Origin: Catellatospora tritici
GTDB lineage: Bacteria; Actinomycetota; Actinomycetes; Mycobacteriales; Micromonosporaceae
Assembly (NCBI RefSeq): GCF_019083965.1
Contig: NZ_JAHRCY010000036.1
Coordinates: 1 to 64,000 of the forward strand
DNA: 64,000 nt
Direction of reading: 5' to 3'
Both the position numbers and the translations under genes were made by a program. The notes below the pieces were generated by a model that was not told the origin of the DNA, made no database searches, and saw nothing but the letters and a program-made list of their open reading frames with translations. Of this stretch, positions 41,485 through 50,332 are shown piece after piece; position 1 is the stretch's first letter, and each line of letters begins with the position of its first letter.

Positions 41485-44271
41485 GTGTCGGTGGACAAGT
41501 ACGACGCGTTCATCTCGTACAGCCACCCCGACCGGGGCCTGGCATCCGCGCTGCAGACACAGATGCAGCGATACGCCGCTCCGTGGTACCGGGCCCGAGG
41601 CCTGCGGATCTTCCGCGACGTCACCGACCTGAGCTCGGCCGGAGGCCTCAGCGCGTCGATCCAGGCCGCGTTGCGGGAGTCCCGGTGGCTGGTTCTGGTC
41701 GCCTCCCGCGCCTCGGCCTCATCCCCCTGGGTGGCCCAGGAGGTCCAGTGGTGGCTCGACACCAAGGGCCCCGCCAACGTGCTGATCGCACTGGCCGACG
41801 GCGACATCGTCTGGGACGCGCACGACTTCGACTGGAACCGCACCACCGCCCTACCCGCCATGCTGGCCGGCCGGTTCCCCGACGAACCGCTCTGGGCAGA
41901 CCTGCGCGAGTTCGGCACCCGCGACGGTGAGCGCCCACGACTCGGCGACGCCGTCGCCGGGCTCGTCGCCCCGGTACGCGGCGTCGAAAAGGCAGAGCTG
42001 GTCGGCGTACACCTCAAGCACCGCCGCCGCACCCGCCAGAGCATCACCGCGGCGGTTACCGCGCTGGTCCTGCTGCTCGCGCTCGCGGTCCAGCAAGGGG
42101 TGGAGGCGACCCGCCAGCGCGACCGGGCTCAGGAGCAGGCCCGCATCGCGACGAGCCGCCAGCTGGCCTCGCTCGCCCAGTCGATGGCCACGACCCGGCT
42201 GGACCTGGCCCAGCTGTACGCGGTCGAGGCCTTCCGGACGGACCCCAACCCGCAGACCCGCACCGCATTGGCGCAGGTTTCGGCGGCCAGCCCGCACCTG
42301 GTCGGCTTCCTGCCCGCCGACGGCACCGTCACGGCGCTGGCCGGGTCGGCTGATCGGCGGGTCGTGGTCGCCGGCACCCACAAGGGACTGGTCCACCGCT
42401 GGACGATGGACTCCGGCGACGGCCACGGCGTGCGCGAGGACGTGCTGCGTTTCGACGGGCCGGTCGTCGACGTCGCCGTCAGCCGGGACGGATCCGTGGT
42501 GCTCGGCACCGACGGTGAGCGAACCCTGGCCTGGGTCGACGGGAAGGTCGAGCCCGTGGCGTTCACGGCCGGCGCACGGGCGACCACCGTCGCGGTCTCA
42601 CCCGCCGGCACCTACCTGGCGGTGTGCGGGTCGATCTCACTCGGGAAACCTACGCTGGTCCTGTCCGAGCGTACCGGCGGCGGCACTCACACGATGCCCG
42701 CCTGCGGCCCCCGCCTGGCGATACCGTCGGAGAAGGAGATGGTGGTCTCCAACTACGAGGACTGGTCGCGATGGTCACTGCCTTCCCTCAGTCTGGTCAA
42801 CGAGTCCCGAGTCGGCTATCCCATCAACAACTTCGAAGACGCCCTCGCCACATCAGGGACCTACGTCGGATCAGCGTCGTCGGGCATCATCCACCTCTGG
42901 CGGACCGCGCCCGGCAACGACTTCTACCAGCCTGACCTGCGCACCCAGTATCACCTCGGTGATGTCAGCCATCCGGAGGCGTTCGCGGTCAGCGACGACG
43001 GCCGCCGGACGGCCGTCGCCAGCACCGGAACGATCTACGTGGTCACCCCAGACCCCGACAACGACCTCGGTCCGCACATCGTCACCCTGGACGGTATCCC
43101 CGGGGTGAACACCGACCTGCTTAAATTCCACGCCGACAACGACCACCTCGTCTCCGCCTCGGGTGACACCGTCGCGCTTTGGGATCTCACCCGGTACGGA
43201 CGCACCGGCAAGGCGCTGCCCATCTCGCTGGGCAGCAGCTGCAACGCCTGCCGCAGCCCCTGGACGTCGGTCTCACCCGACGGTCGCACGGTCGCGGTGG
43301 CCGGGGAGAGCATCCTCGGCGCGTCCACCCTCACGATCAGCACCAGCGGCGACCAACATGTGCTCGCCGCGGACGTCAAAGTCGCCGGGCCGCCGCTCTG
43401 GCTCGGCGGAGACCGTCTGCTGCTGCCCACCAGCGGCGCCGGAGCCGTGATCGTCGACAGCCGAGGCACACCGGTCGACCGGTGGTCGGCCGCCGGACCC
43501 GGCCTGGACGCGCTCATCGCGGCCGCCTCGCCGGGCGACGGTTCGACCGTCGTGCTGGTCGCCACGACAGGCGAGACGGTCGTGCGGTCGTCCGCTACCG
43601 GCGAACTGCTGGCGAAATGGCCCGGACCGCAGTATCTGGCCACGGCCACGCAGGAACGTCCCGGTTTCGGGGCGGTACGCGCGGACGGTGTCTGGGTCGT
43701 GGCGACCGGCTGGATTCCCGCGAGCGAAGACTACCGCCATCCGGCGTTTCTCCTAGATCTTCGCGACGGCCGCTGGCGTCAGCTGCCCGGCGGCCCGGTC
43801 GCCGATGTCGCCTTCGCCGGAGGCGACCTACTCGTCCGGCGCGATGACGGTGCGGTCGAGGTCTGGGATCCCACGGCGGCGACGCCGCGCCGCACGATGG
43901 CAGCCGGTCGTGGGTTCGTGCCCGGCATGGCAGTCAGCGACACCGGGACGCTGCTCGCGCAGCAGTTCACCGACGGCAGCGTCACCATCACCGACGTCCA
44001 GGCAGGCGCCGTCGTCGGCACGTTCGCCCTGCCCACCACCACCGAGTGGGCGGGTCACACCGGCGTGGCTCTGGCCTCCGGCGGGACCGCACTGGTGACC
44101 GTCCTGGAGCCGGCACAGGTCGACACGCCCGGCACCGCGATCATTTGGGACCTCACCGAGACCGGCCGGATCGACCAGGCGTGCCGGGCCGCAGGCAGGG
44201 ACCTCACCGCAGCGGAGTGGCAAGGCCACGTCAGCGACCTCGTCCCGACCAACCTGACGTGCCGCCGCTGA
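41485..44271 (+). CDS. TIR-transmembrane-beta-propeller protein
   Basis: A 928-aa protein. The TIR domain (DAFISYSHPDRGLASALQ; Glu in SPWVAQEVQWWLD) occupies about residues 5-140. A membrane helix (TAAVTALVLLLALAVQQ) is near residue 195, followed by a coiled-coil-like Arg/Gln stretch and a large degenerate propeller region with WD-like blades (SVSPDGRTVAVAG). The C-terminus has the motif CRAAGRDLTAAEWQGHVSD and a final Cys, shared with the other TIR-propeller proteins. GTG 41485 follows GGAGAGGAA. It is downstream of the RyR gene on the same strand and is a paralogue of the divergent TIR-WD40 protein. Confidence 0.9.
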   Translation: MSVDKYDAFISYSHPDRGLASALQTQMQRYAAPWYRARGLRIFRDVTDLSSAGGLSASIQAALRESRWLVLVASRASASSPWVAQEVQWWLDTKGPANVLIALADGDIVWDAHDFDWNRTTALPAMLAGRFPDEPLWADLREFGTRDGERPRLGDAVAGLVAPVRGVEKAELVGVHLKHRRRTRQSITAAVTALVLLLALAVQQGVEATRQRDRAQEQARIATSRQLASLAQSMATTRLDLAQLYAVEAFRTDPNPQTRTALAQVSAASPHLVGFLPADGTVTALAGSADRRVVVAGTHKGLVHRWTMDSGDGHGVREDVLRFDGPVVDVAVSRDGSVVLGTDGERTLAWVDGKVEPVAFTAGARATTVAVSPAGTYLAVCGSISLGKPTLVLSERTGGGTHTMPACGPRLAIPSEKEMVVSNYEDWSRWSLPSLSLVNESRVGYPINNFEDALATSGTYVGSASSGIIHLWRTAPGNDFYQPDLRTQYHLGDVSHPEAFAVSDDGRRTAVASTGTIYVVTPDPDNDLGPHIVTLDGIPGVNTDLLKFHADNDHLVSASGDTVALWDLTRYGRTGKALPISLGSSCNACRSPWTSVSPDGRTVAVAGESILGASTLTISTSGDQHVLAADVKVAGPPLWLGGDRLLLPTSGAGAVIVDSRGTPVDRWSAAGPGLDALIAAASPGDGSTVVLVATTGETVVRSSATGELLAKWPGPQYLATATQERPGFGAVRADGVWVVATGWIPASEDYRHPAFLLDLRDGRWRQLPGGPVADVAFAGGDLLVRRDDGAVEVWDPTAATPRRTMAAGRGFVPGMAVSDTGTLLAQQFTDGSVTITDVQAGAVVGTFALPTTTEWAGHTGVALASGGTALVTVLEPAQVDTPGTAIIWDLTETGRIDQACRAAGRDLTAAEWQGHVSDLVPTNLTCRR

Positions 44272-44279
44272 AGCAGGAC

Positions 44280-44745
44280 GACATTCGTTCCAATGCATAC
44301 GGATCGGCGGCCCGCTTGCGATTCCGGCGCGGGCGAGCAGAGCTGGTACCCGTTCGAGGGAACGGAGTCGGTCGGCGTCACCCGCAGGCGTGAGTCGCGG
44401 CCGCGGGGCCACCTGCGACAACGGCAGCCCCGCCGATAACACTCCCACGAACTCCGCCGCCGCCACCGCGACATCTGCCAGCACTGTCGCATCCGGTCGT
44501 CGGCCGAGCAGCCGCACCATGCGGGCGGTCAGCCGGTGCACCGACACCACTACCCGATCCTGTCCACCGTCGACCGGACCCGCCAGCGTCACCAACGCCA
44601 CCTGGCCCGGACCAGCCACCGCACTCCGCAGCGCCGCCACCTCAGCCAGCCGAGGTTGAAAGTGCGCCGCCTCACGCGGCAGCACCCCGACCACCCGCAC
44701 CGCCGACACGGCTTGCGCGACCTCGGGCAACGTTCCAGCCGCCAC
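44280..44745 (-). pseudogene. Possible decayed gene, unrecognised
   Basis: On the - strand, a frame starting at ATG 44745 (begins MAAGTLPEVAQAVSAVRVVG) has protein-like composition for about 150 codons and then runs into the antisense of the TIR-propeller gene. No family is recognised. It could be a 3'-truncated gene whose end was lost when the TIR block arrived, or a fortuitous frame; the Ala/Val-rich composition keeps confidence low. Confidence 0.3.
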
Positions 44746-44799
44746 GACCGCAGCCTCTCCGCCCGGACTATTACCGTGAAGTCCTCACACCATGCGGAC

Positions 44800-44990
44800 A
44801 GTTATGGGTGAGCCCGAAATTGAACCCGGGCGCCTGCGGCCCGGCCCCGGCCTGATGCGGATGGTGATCCTTCGGGCACGTACCCGGCTGCGGTCCCCAA
44901 ACAGGCCGTTGCACTTGCCGCAGAAACGCCACTGGGTCTGCCGGTGCTCCTGCTCAACACGGTCGAAGGGGCATCGAACTGTTGCCGGTT
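44800..44990 (-). pseudogene. Remnant of an RFCGKC-type repeat protein, frameshifted
   Basis: Two pieces in different - strand frames make one recognisable repeat: QTQWRFCGKCNGLFGD (44890-44942 region), then after a frame change CPKDHHPHQAGAGPQ and APGFNFGLTHN (44808-44880 region). This matches the repeat pattern of actinobacterial secreted/ricin-like proteins with WRFCGKC...CPAGGxHxAxGFNFxLPH. It ends next to the left side of the TnpB element, so insertion may have cut the gene. Confidence 0.55.
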
Positions 44991-44992
44991 AG

Positions 44993-46500
44993 GTGAGCTT
45001 TGGCGTGCTTGAGCGTGCGTAGGTGTCCTCGGTTTGCCGATGGTGGCCGGTGTTGTCATACCGGGTGTCTACCCTCTGCTGCATGTCCGATGTGGCCGGT
45101 GAGGTGGTGGTGCAGGCGTATCGTTTCGCCCTGGACCCGACCCCGGCGCAGGACCGCGACCTGCACCGGCATGCCGGTGCGGGCCGGTTCGCGTTCAACT
45201 GGGCCCTGGCCACAGTACGCACCAACCTCGGCCAGCGTGCCGCCGAACGCACCTACGGCCTCACCGACGCCCAGCTGACCCCGGCGCAGGGCTGGACCCT
45301 GCCCGCCCTGCGTCGCGCCTGGAATACGGCCAAGCCGCAGGTCGCGCCGTGGTGGTCGCAGTGCTCGAAGGAGGCGTATAACACCGGGCTGGATGGGCTG
45401 GCCAGGGCGTTGGGCAACTGGTCGGCGTCGCGGTCGGGTCGCCGTGCCGGGCCAAGGGTGGGGTTTGCGCGGTTTCGGTCGCGGCGGCGGGTGGTGCCGT
45501 CGGTGCGGTTCACCACCGGCACGATCCGGGTCGAGGACACCCGCCACCACGTGACCCTGCCGAGGCTGGGCCGTATCCGCACCCACGAGTCGACCCGGAA
45601 ACTGGCGCGCCGCCTGCACGCGGGCACCGCCAGGATCCTGTCGGCCACGGTCCGGCTCACCAGCGGGCGCTGGCATGTGTCGTTCACCGTCGAGGTCACC
45701 CGCACGACCCGGACACCGGTGCATCCGCAGCGCACCGTCGGTGTCGACGTCGGGATCGCCAACCTTGCGGTGCTGTCGACCGGCCAGGTGGTGCCCAACC
45801 CGCGCCACCTGGCGGCCGCCTCCGAACGGCTGCGCGGCGCAGCCCGGACCCTGTCCCGACGCCAGGGTCCGGATCGGCGTACCGGGCAGCAGCCGTCGCG
45901 CCGCTGGCGGCGGGCCAAGACCTGCCTGGCCCGAGCGCACGCCCGGGTCGCGAACCTGCGCGCCGACGGCCTGCACAAACTGACCACGACCCTCGCCGCG
46001 ACGTACGGCACCGTGATCGTCGAGGATCTCAACATCTCAGGGATGATGGCCAACCGGCGGCTGGCCCGGCACATCGCCGACGCCGGCTGGGCCACCCTGC
46101 ACCGACAATTGCAGTACAAGACCGCCTGGAACGGCGGCCGGGAGGTCGTGGCCGACCGCTGGTTCGCCTCCTCGAAGACCTGTTCGTCCTGCGGCGCAGT
46201 GAGACTCAAGCTGCCGCTGCGGGAACGGACCTACCACTGCGAGCACTGCGGCCTGATCCTGGACCGCGACCTCAATGCCGCGATCAACTTGAAGCAGTAC
46301 GTCGTCCGGAGTGGCCGGGAGACGCTAAACGGCCGTGGAGCCGACCATAAGACCATCCTTGTGGTGGCAGGTGGCCGTGAAGCGACCACCCCGCACCACC
46401 ATCCCGGTGGGCAAGACGGGGACCGTCGGCCGGCAACGGCCGACTGCAACACGAGTACTCACTAAAGACCACTCAGTTGCAACGGAGCAGGAACTCCAGC
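44993..46500 (+). mobile_element. IS200/IS605-superfamily element carrying only TnpB (ends approximate)
   Basis: The element is defined by its tnpB gene; no TnpA (HUH transposase) gene is adjacent. Ends cannot be fixed by eye since these elements lack inverted repeats and target duplications. A coding remnant stops near 44990 on the left, and on the right a - strand coding-like tail (ending GLEFLLRCN and TGA at about 46475) begins just past the tnpB stop, which brackets the likely insertion. Confidence 0.55.
45083..46465 (+). CDS. tnpB: TnpB RNA-guided nuclease (IS605 OrfB family)
   Basis: A 460-aa protein. N-terminal helix-turn-helix/wedge region (YRFALDPTPAQDRDLHRH) then a split RuvC nuclease: Asp222 in GVDVGIANLAV, Glu314 in VIVEDLNISGM, Asp396 in DRDLNAAINL. 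A zinc finger (CSSC and CEHC) lies between the second and third RuvC parts. All three catalytic acids are present, so it may be active. TnpB proteins cut DNA with a guide RNA (omega RNA) transcribed over the 3' end of their own gene. ATG 45083 gives the normal family N-terminus. The last 50 residues are low-complexity (GGREATTPHHHPGGQDGDRR) and overlap the region where the RNA scaffold would be encoded. Confidence 0.92.
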   Translation: MSDVAGEVVVQAYRFALDPTPAQDRDLHRHAGAGRFAFNWALATVRTNLGQRAAERTYGLTDAQLTPAQGWTLPALRRAWNTAKPQVAPWWSQCSKEAYNTGLDGLARALGNWSASRSGRRAGPRVGFARFRSRRRVVPSVRFTTGTIRVEDTRHHVTLPRLGRIRTHESTRKLARRLHAGTARILSATVRLTSGRWHVSFTVEVTRTTRTPVHPQRTVGVDVGIANLAVLSTGQVVPNPRHLAAASERLRGAARTLSRRQGPDRRTGQQPSRRWRRAKTCLARAHARVANLRADGLHKLTTTLAATYGTVIVEDLNISGMMANRRLARHIADAGWATLHRQLQYKTAWNGGREVVADRWFASSKTCSSCGAVRLKLPLRERTYHCEHCGLILDRDLNAAINLKQYVVRSGRETLNGRGADHKTILVVAGGREATTPHHHPGGQDGDRRPATADCNTSTH

Positions 46501-47046
46501 CCCCACGGGTCGTGGCTGTCGCCCGCAGGGCAGGCACCGCGAGCCTGACGGAAGATGCCCCCGGCGGTCGAGCCACACAGCGTCACCTCGAAGGGAACGC
46601 CGCCCGCGCAAGATCAGAGCACCCAGAATAGGTGCTCCATACGCTACCAAAAGCGCTGCGCGCAAACGAATGTAAGCGAAAAGGATGCAAAGCCCCAGGG
46701 GTTGGGAACCGTCAGCACGGCGCAACTGGCACTTTGCAGGCGTCCATGTTCTGTCCGGTCTCGAATCAGATGCGATCGATGCGCGCGGCGAGTTGTCCGG
46801 AAAGACGTTTCACTGACCGACGCCGACCAGGTCGATGGGGAGGTCGAGCAGACAAGAGAGGCCGCGGGAAGATCGGCTTGAAACAATGTCCGAACGGTGC
46901 TACGCGACCCATTGCGATCATTTCCCGTCCGTATAGGCTGAATCCGCAGTGGTCGACGTCGATCATTTGTGCGGCCGGTGCATAGTGGAGTCGCAATGCC
47001 GCCCCACACGCCGACAAGCCCCTGTTCCGATGAGCGAGGAGTTGCC
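46466..47046. other. Intergenic region downstream of TnpB
   Basis: No intact gene. A - strand stretch of 46 open codons (46474-46612) reads like a protein C-terminus (ACPAGDSHDPWGLEFLLRCN, stop), probably another remnant. A hairpin at 46497-46518 (CAGC/GCTG around CACG/CGTG) could be part of the TnpB guide-RNA 3' end but also falls in that remnant. A possible promoter for the Fn3-GH114 gene is TTGCGA (46912-46917), 16 bases, TAGGCT (46934-46939). Confidence 0.45.
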
Positions 47047-50000
47047 ATGCGCACCGACCGTCGAACCCGGGCAAAGAGAATCCTGGGAAGAATCTGCGTA
47101 GGCGTGACCATGGCGGCCGCAGGCGTCGCTCTCAATCCCAGCCCGGCCAGCGCGGCTACGTCGGTGCTGACGCCGTCGTCGCTCACCACGAGTGCCGGGA
47201 CCGTCGGTGGCGGCCAGCCGGTGACCAACCTGAACGTCCAGGACCAGTCGGGAACCCAGGACACCTGGAGCAAGTACGTGGAGTTCGGCGGCGCCTACTC
47301 CGGACAGCTGACTTACGCCGTCCCCGGCGGCGTCTCCGCGTCGGCGGTCACCGGCATCCAGGCGAAAATCAACTACCGGGGGCCGGACGCTGCGACCCAA
47401 CCCTGGACCTTCAAGCTGAAGAACTGGTCCACCGGCACCTGGACCACGATCGGCTCCAACGCCTCCGCCTCCGACTGGGGGCCATGGACGTTGCTGACTT
47501 TAAGCGCCGGTGGCACCCTCGCCGACTACATCTCCTCCAGCGGCGCCATACAGCTGCAGCTGACCGCCGGCAACGACGACGATGCCGCAGACCTCGACTA
47601 CGCGGCCATCGTCCTGACCTACCCCGCCGGCGCCGACACCACCGCTCCGAGCACCCCGGCGAACCTCGCGGTGACGTCGGTGACCAGCTCGTCGGTGTCA
47701 TTGTCCTGGTCCGCGGCCAGCGACGACACCGCTGTCACGGCCTATGACCTCTACCAGGGCGGTGGCCCCTCCCCGGTCGCCTCGGTCACCGGCACGACCG
47801 CCACGGTCACCGGGCTGGCGGCATCGACGGCGTACACGTTCACCGTCAAGGCCAGGGATGCGGCCGGTAACGTCTCCGCCGCTTCGGCCAGTGCCACCGG
47901 TACGACGTCGGCCGCGGCCGACACCACCGCCCCCAGTGTGCCCTCCGGGCTGGTGGTGACCGGGGTGAGCGCGTCGTCGGTGTCGCTGTCGTGGACGGCG
48001 TCCACAGACAACGTCGCAGTGACCGGCTACCAGATCCACATCGACGGCGCGACCACCCCGGCAGCAACCGTCACCGGCCTCACCGCCACCCTCACCGGAC
48101 TCACCCCCGCCACCACCTACACCTTCACCGTCAAAGCCAAAGACGCCGCCGGCAACACCTCCGCCGCATCCACCGGCGCCACCGGTACGACGTCGGCGGC
48201 AGCCGACACGACCGCGCCGAGTGCTCCGTCGGGCCTGGTGGTGACCGGGGTGAGCACGTCGTCGGTGTCACTGTCATGGACGGCATCCACAGACAACGTC
48301 GCAGTGACCGGCTACCAGATCCACATCGACGGCGCGACCACCCCGGCAACCACCGTCACCGGCCTCACCGCCACCCTCACCGGACTCACCCCCGCCACCA
48401 CCTACACCTTCACCGTCAAAGCCAAAGACGCCGCCGGCAACACCTCCGCCGCATCCACCGGCGCGACCGGCACGACGTCGGCCGCGAGCGGCGGCACGAC
48501 AACGCTGACCCCCGCCAGCCTCACCACCAGCGCGGGCCAGCTCGGCAGCGGGCAGTCCGTCACCAACCTGACCGTCCAGGACCAGTCCGGCACCCAGGAC
48601 ACCTGGACGAAGTACATCGAATTCATGGGCGCCTACAGCGGGTACCTCGGCTACACCGTGCCCGGCGGGGTCAGCCCGTCCTCGGTGAGCGCCATTCAGC
48701 TGAAAATCAACTACCGGGGGCCGGACGCTGCCACGCAGACCTGGACCTTCAAGCTGAAGAACTGGACCACCAACACGTGGACCACCGTCGGCTCCACCGC
48801 CGCAGCCTCCGACTGGGGCCCCTGGACGCTGTACACCTTCGCCACTTCAGGAACACCTGCTGACTACATCTCGACCACCGGCGCCGTCCAGGTGCAAGTT
48901 GTCGCCGCCAACGCCAGCGACAACGCCGACATCGACTACGCGGCGATCGTCCTGACCACCAGCTCGACGCCCGACACCACCGCCCCCAGTGTGCCCTCCG
49001 GGCTGGTCGTAACCGGGGTGAGCGCAACGTCGGTGTCACTGTCGTGGACGGCGTCCACGGACAACGTCGCAGTGACCGGCTACCAGATCCACATCGACGG
49101 CGCGACCACCCCGGCAGCAACCGTCACCACCACCACCGCCACCCTCACCGGACTCACCCCCGCCACCACCTACACCTTCACCGTCAAAGCCAAAGACGCC
49201 GCAGGCAACACCTCCGCCGCTTCAGCCCCGGTCACGGCGACGCCGGTCGACACCACCGCGCCCAGCGCCCCCACCGCTGTCACGGTCACCGGGGTGAGCA
49301 CCACGTCGGTGTCGCTGTCCTGGACCGCGGCCACCGACAACGTGGCCGTCACCGCGTACGACCTCTTCGCCGACGCCGACGCCACGCCGGAGGCAACCGT
49401 CACCGGCACCTCCGCCACGCTCACCGGGTTCGCACCGGCAACCACCATCGTGTTCATCGTCAAAGCCCGAGACGCCGCAGGCAACACCTCGGCCGCATCC
49501 GCTGCGGTGTCCGCAACCACCGCCCCGACCGTGGCACTGCCCGCCCCCGTGGCCTGCCCCGGCTGCTGGCACCCGGCTGTCGCCACGACCTGGAACTGGG
49601 TGCTGGACCCCGTGCCGTCGCCGCCGTACCGAGCCGTGCAGATGTACGACATAGACGGCTTCGCCGCCCAGGCCGGCGACGTAGCTGCCCTGCATGCCGC
49701 CGGTATCAAAGCCGTCTGCTACCTCAGCGTCGGCTCCCGCGAGGACTGGCGCGACGACGCCGCCCAGTTCCCGGCGGCGATCGTCGGCTCCCCGCTGGTG
49801 GGCTGGGAGGGCGAGAACTGGCTCGACGTACGCGACGTCCGGCAGCCCGGCAGCGCGCTCGCCGCGCTGATGCGGGCCCGGCTGGACATGTGTGACGCGA
49901 AAGGCTTCGACGCCGTCGAATTCGACAACATCGACGCTTTCGTCAACGTCACCGGATTCCCGCTGACCGGCTCCGACCAGGCCTACTACAACGCCTGGCT

Positions 50001-50280
50001 GGCCGACGAAGCACACACCCGGGGCATGAGCACCGTCTTCAAGAACGACATCGCCCAGGCGACCCTGTTGCTGCCCTACTTCGACATGGCCCTCAACGAG
50101 GAGTGCCACGCCAACGGTGAGTGCGCCGTCTACCAGCAGTTCGTCCAGGCGGGCAAACCGGTGTTCATCGCCGAGTACACGGCCTCACCCGGCTTCTGCG
50201 TGGACAGCAACGCCGCCAACTTCAACGGTGTGCAGCTGTCGGTCAACCTCGACGACTCCCTGTTCCAACCCTGCCGGTAG
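47047..50280 (+). CDS. Secreted multi-Fn3 protein with GH114 catalytic domain
   Basis: A 1077-aa secreted protein. A signal peptide (basic MRTDRRTRAKRILGR, hydrophobic core, cleavage after ASA near residue 37). Then a 150-residue beta-module, three fibronectin-III domains, a second copy of the beta-module (about 482-635), two more Fn3 domains, and a C-terminal GH114 domain from about residue 833 (VQMYDIDGF, VCYLSVGSREDWR, FDAVEFDNIDAF). GH114 enzymes cleave alpha-1,4-galactosaminogalactan. Three of the Fn3 domains are nearly identical at the DNA level (around 47990-48175, 48275-48460 and 49045-49210). ATG 47047 follows GAGGAG. It may act on fungal or bacterial exopolysaccharide. Confidence 0.9.
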   Translation: MRTDRRTRAKRILGRICVGVTMAAAGVALNPSPASAATSVLTPSSLTTSAGTVGGGQPVTNLNVQDQSGTQDTWSKYVEFGGAYSGQLTYAVPGGVSASAVTGIQAKINYRGPDAATQPWTFKLKNWSTGTWTTIGSNASASDWGPWTLLTLSAGGTLADYISSSGAIQLQLTAGNDDDAADLDYAAIVLTYPAGADTTAPSTPANLAVTSVTSSSVSLSWSAASDDTAVTAYDLYQGGGPSPVASVTGTTATVTGLAASTAYTFTVKARDAAGNVSAASASATGTTSAAADTTAPSVPSGLVVTGVSASSVSLSWTASTDNVAVTGYQIHIDGATTPAATVTGLTATLTGLTPATTYTFTVKAKDAAGNTSAASTGATGTTSAAADTTAPSAPSGLVVTGVSTSSVSLSWTASTDNVAVTGYQIHIDGATTPATTVTGLTATLTGLTPATTYTFTVKAKDAAGNTSAASTGATGTTSAASGGTTTLTPASLTTSAGQLGSGQSVTNLTVQDQSGTQDTWTKYIEFMGAYSGYLGYTVPGGVSPSSVSAIQLKINYRGPDAATQTWTFKLKNWTTNTWTTVGSTAAASDWGPWTLYTFATSGTPADYISTTGAVQVQVVAANASDNADIDYAAIVLTTSSTPDTTAPSVPSGLVVTGVSATSVSLSWTASTDNVAVTGYQIHIDGATTPAATVTTTTATLTGLTPATTYTFTVKAKDAAGNTSAASAPVTATPVDTTAPSAPTAVTVTGVSTTSVSLSWTAATDNVAVTAYDLFADADATPEATVTGTSATLTGFAPATTIVFIVKARDAAGNTSAASAAVSATTAPTVALPAPVACPGCWHPAVATTWNWVLDPVPSPPYRAVQMYDIDGFAAQAGDVAALHAAGIKAVCYLSVGSREDWRDDAAQFPAAIVGSPLVGWEGENWLDVRDVRQPGSALAALMRARLDMCDAKGFDAVEFDNIDAFVNVTGFPLTGSDQAYYNAWLADEAHTRGMSTVFKNDIAQATLLLPYFDMALNEECHANGECAVYQQFVQAGKPVFIAEYTASPGFCVDSNAANFNGVQLSVNLDDSLFQPCR

Positions 50281-50332
50281 CGCAGACACAGGACCGGACA
50301 GCACACCCCCCGACCCCGCCAGAAGGGCGACC

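Noticed and set aside
44792..44992. 66-codon + strand ORF before the TnpB gene
   Set aside because: The - strand carries a recognisable RFCGKC/FNFGLTH repeat remnant here, so the + strand frame is its shadow.
46497..46518. Hairpin as the defined 3' end of a TnpB guide RNA
   Set aside because: The hairpin also falls in a coding-like tail on the other strand, and the element end is not fixed; kept only as a possibility.
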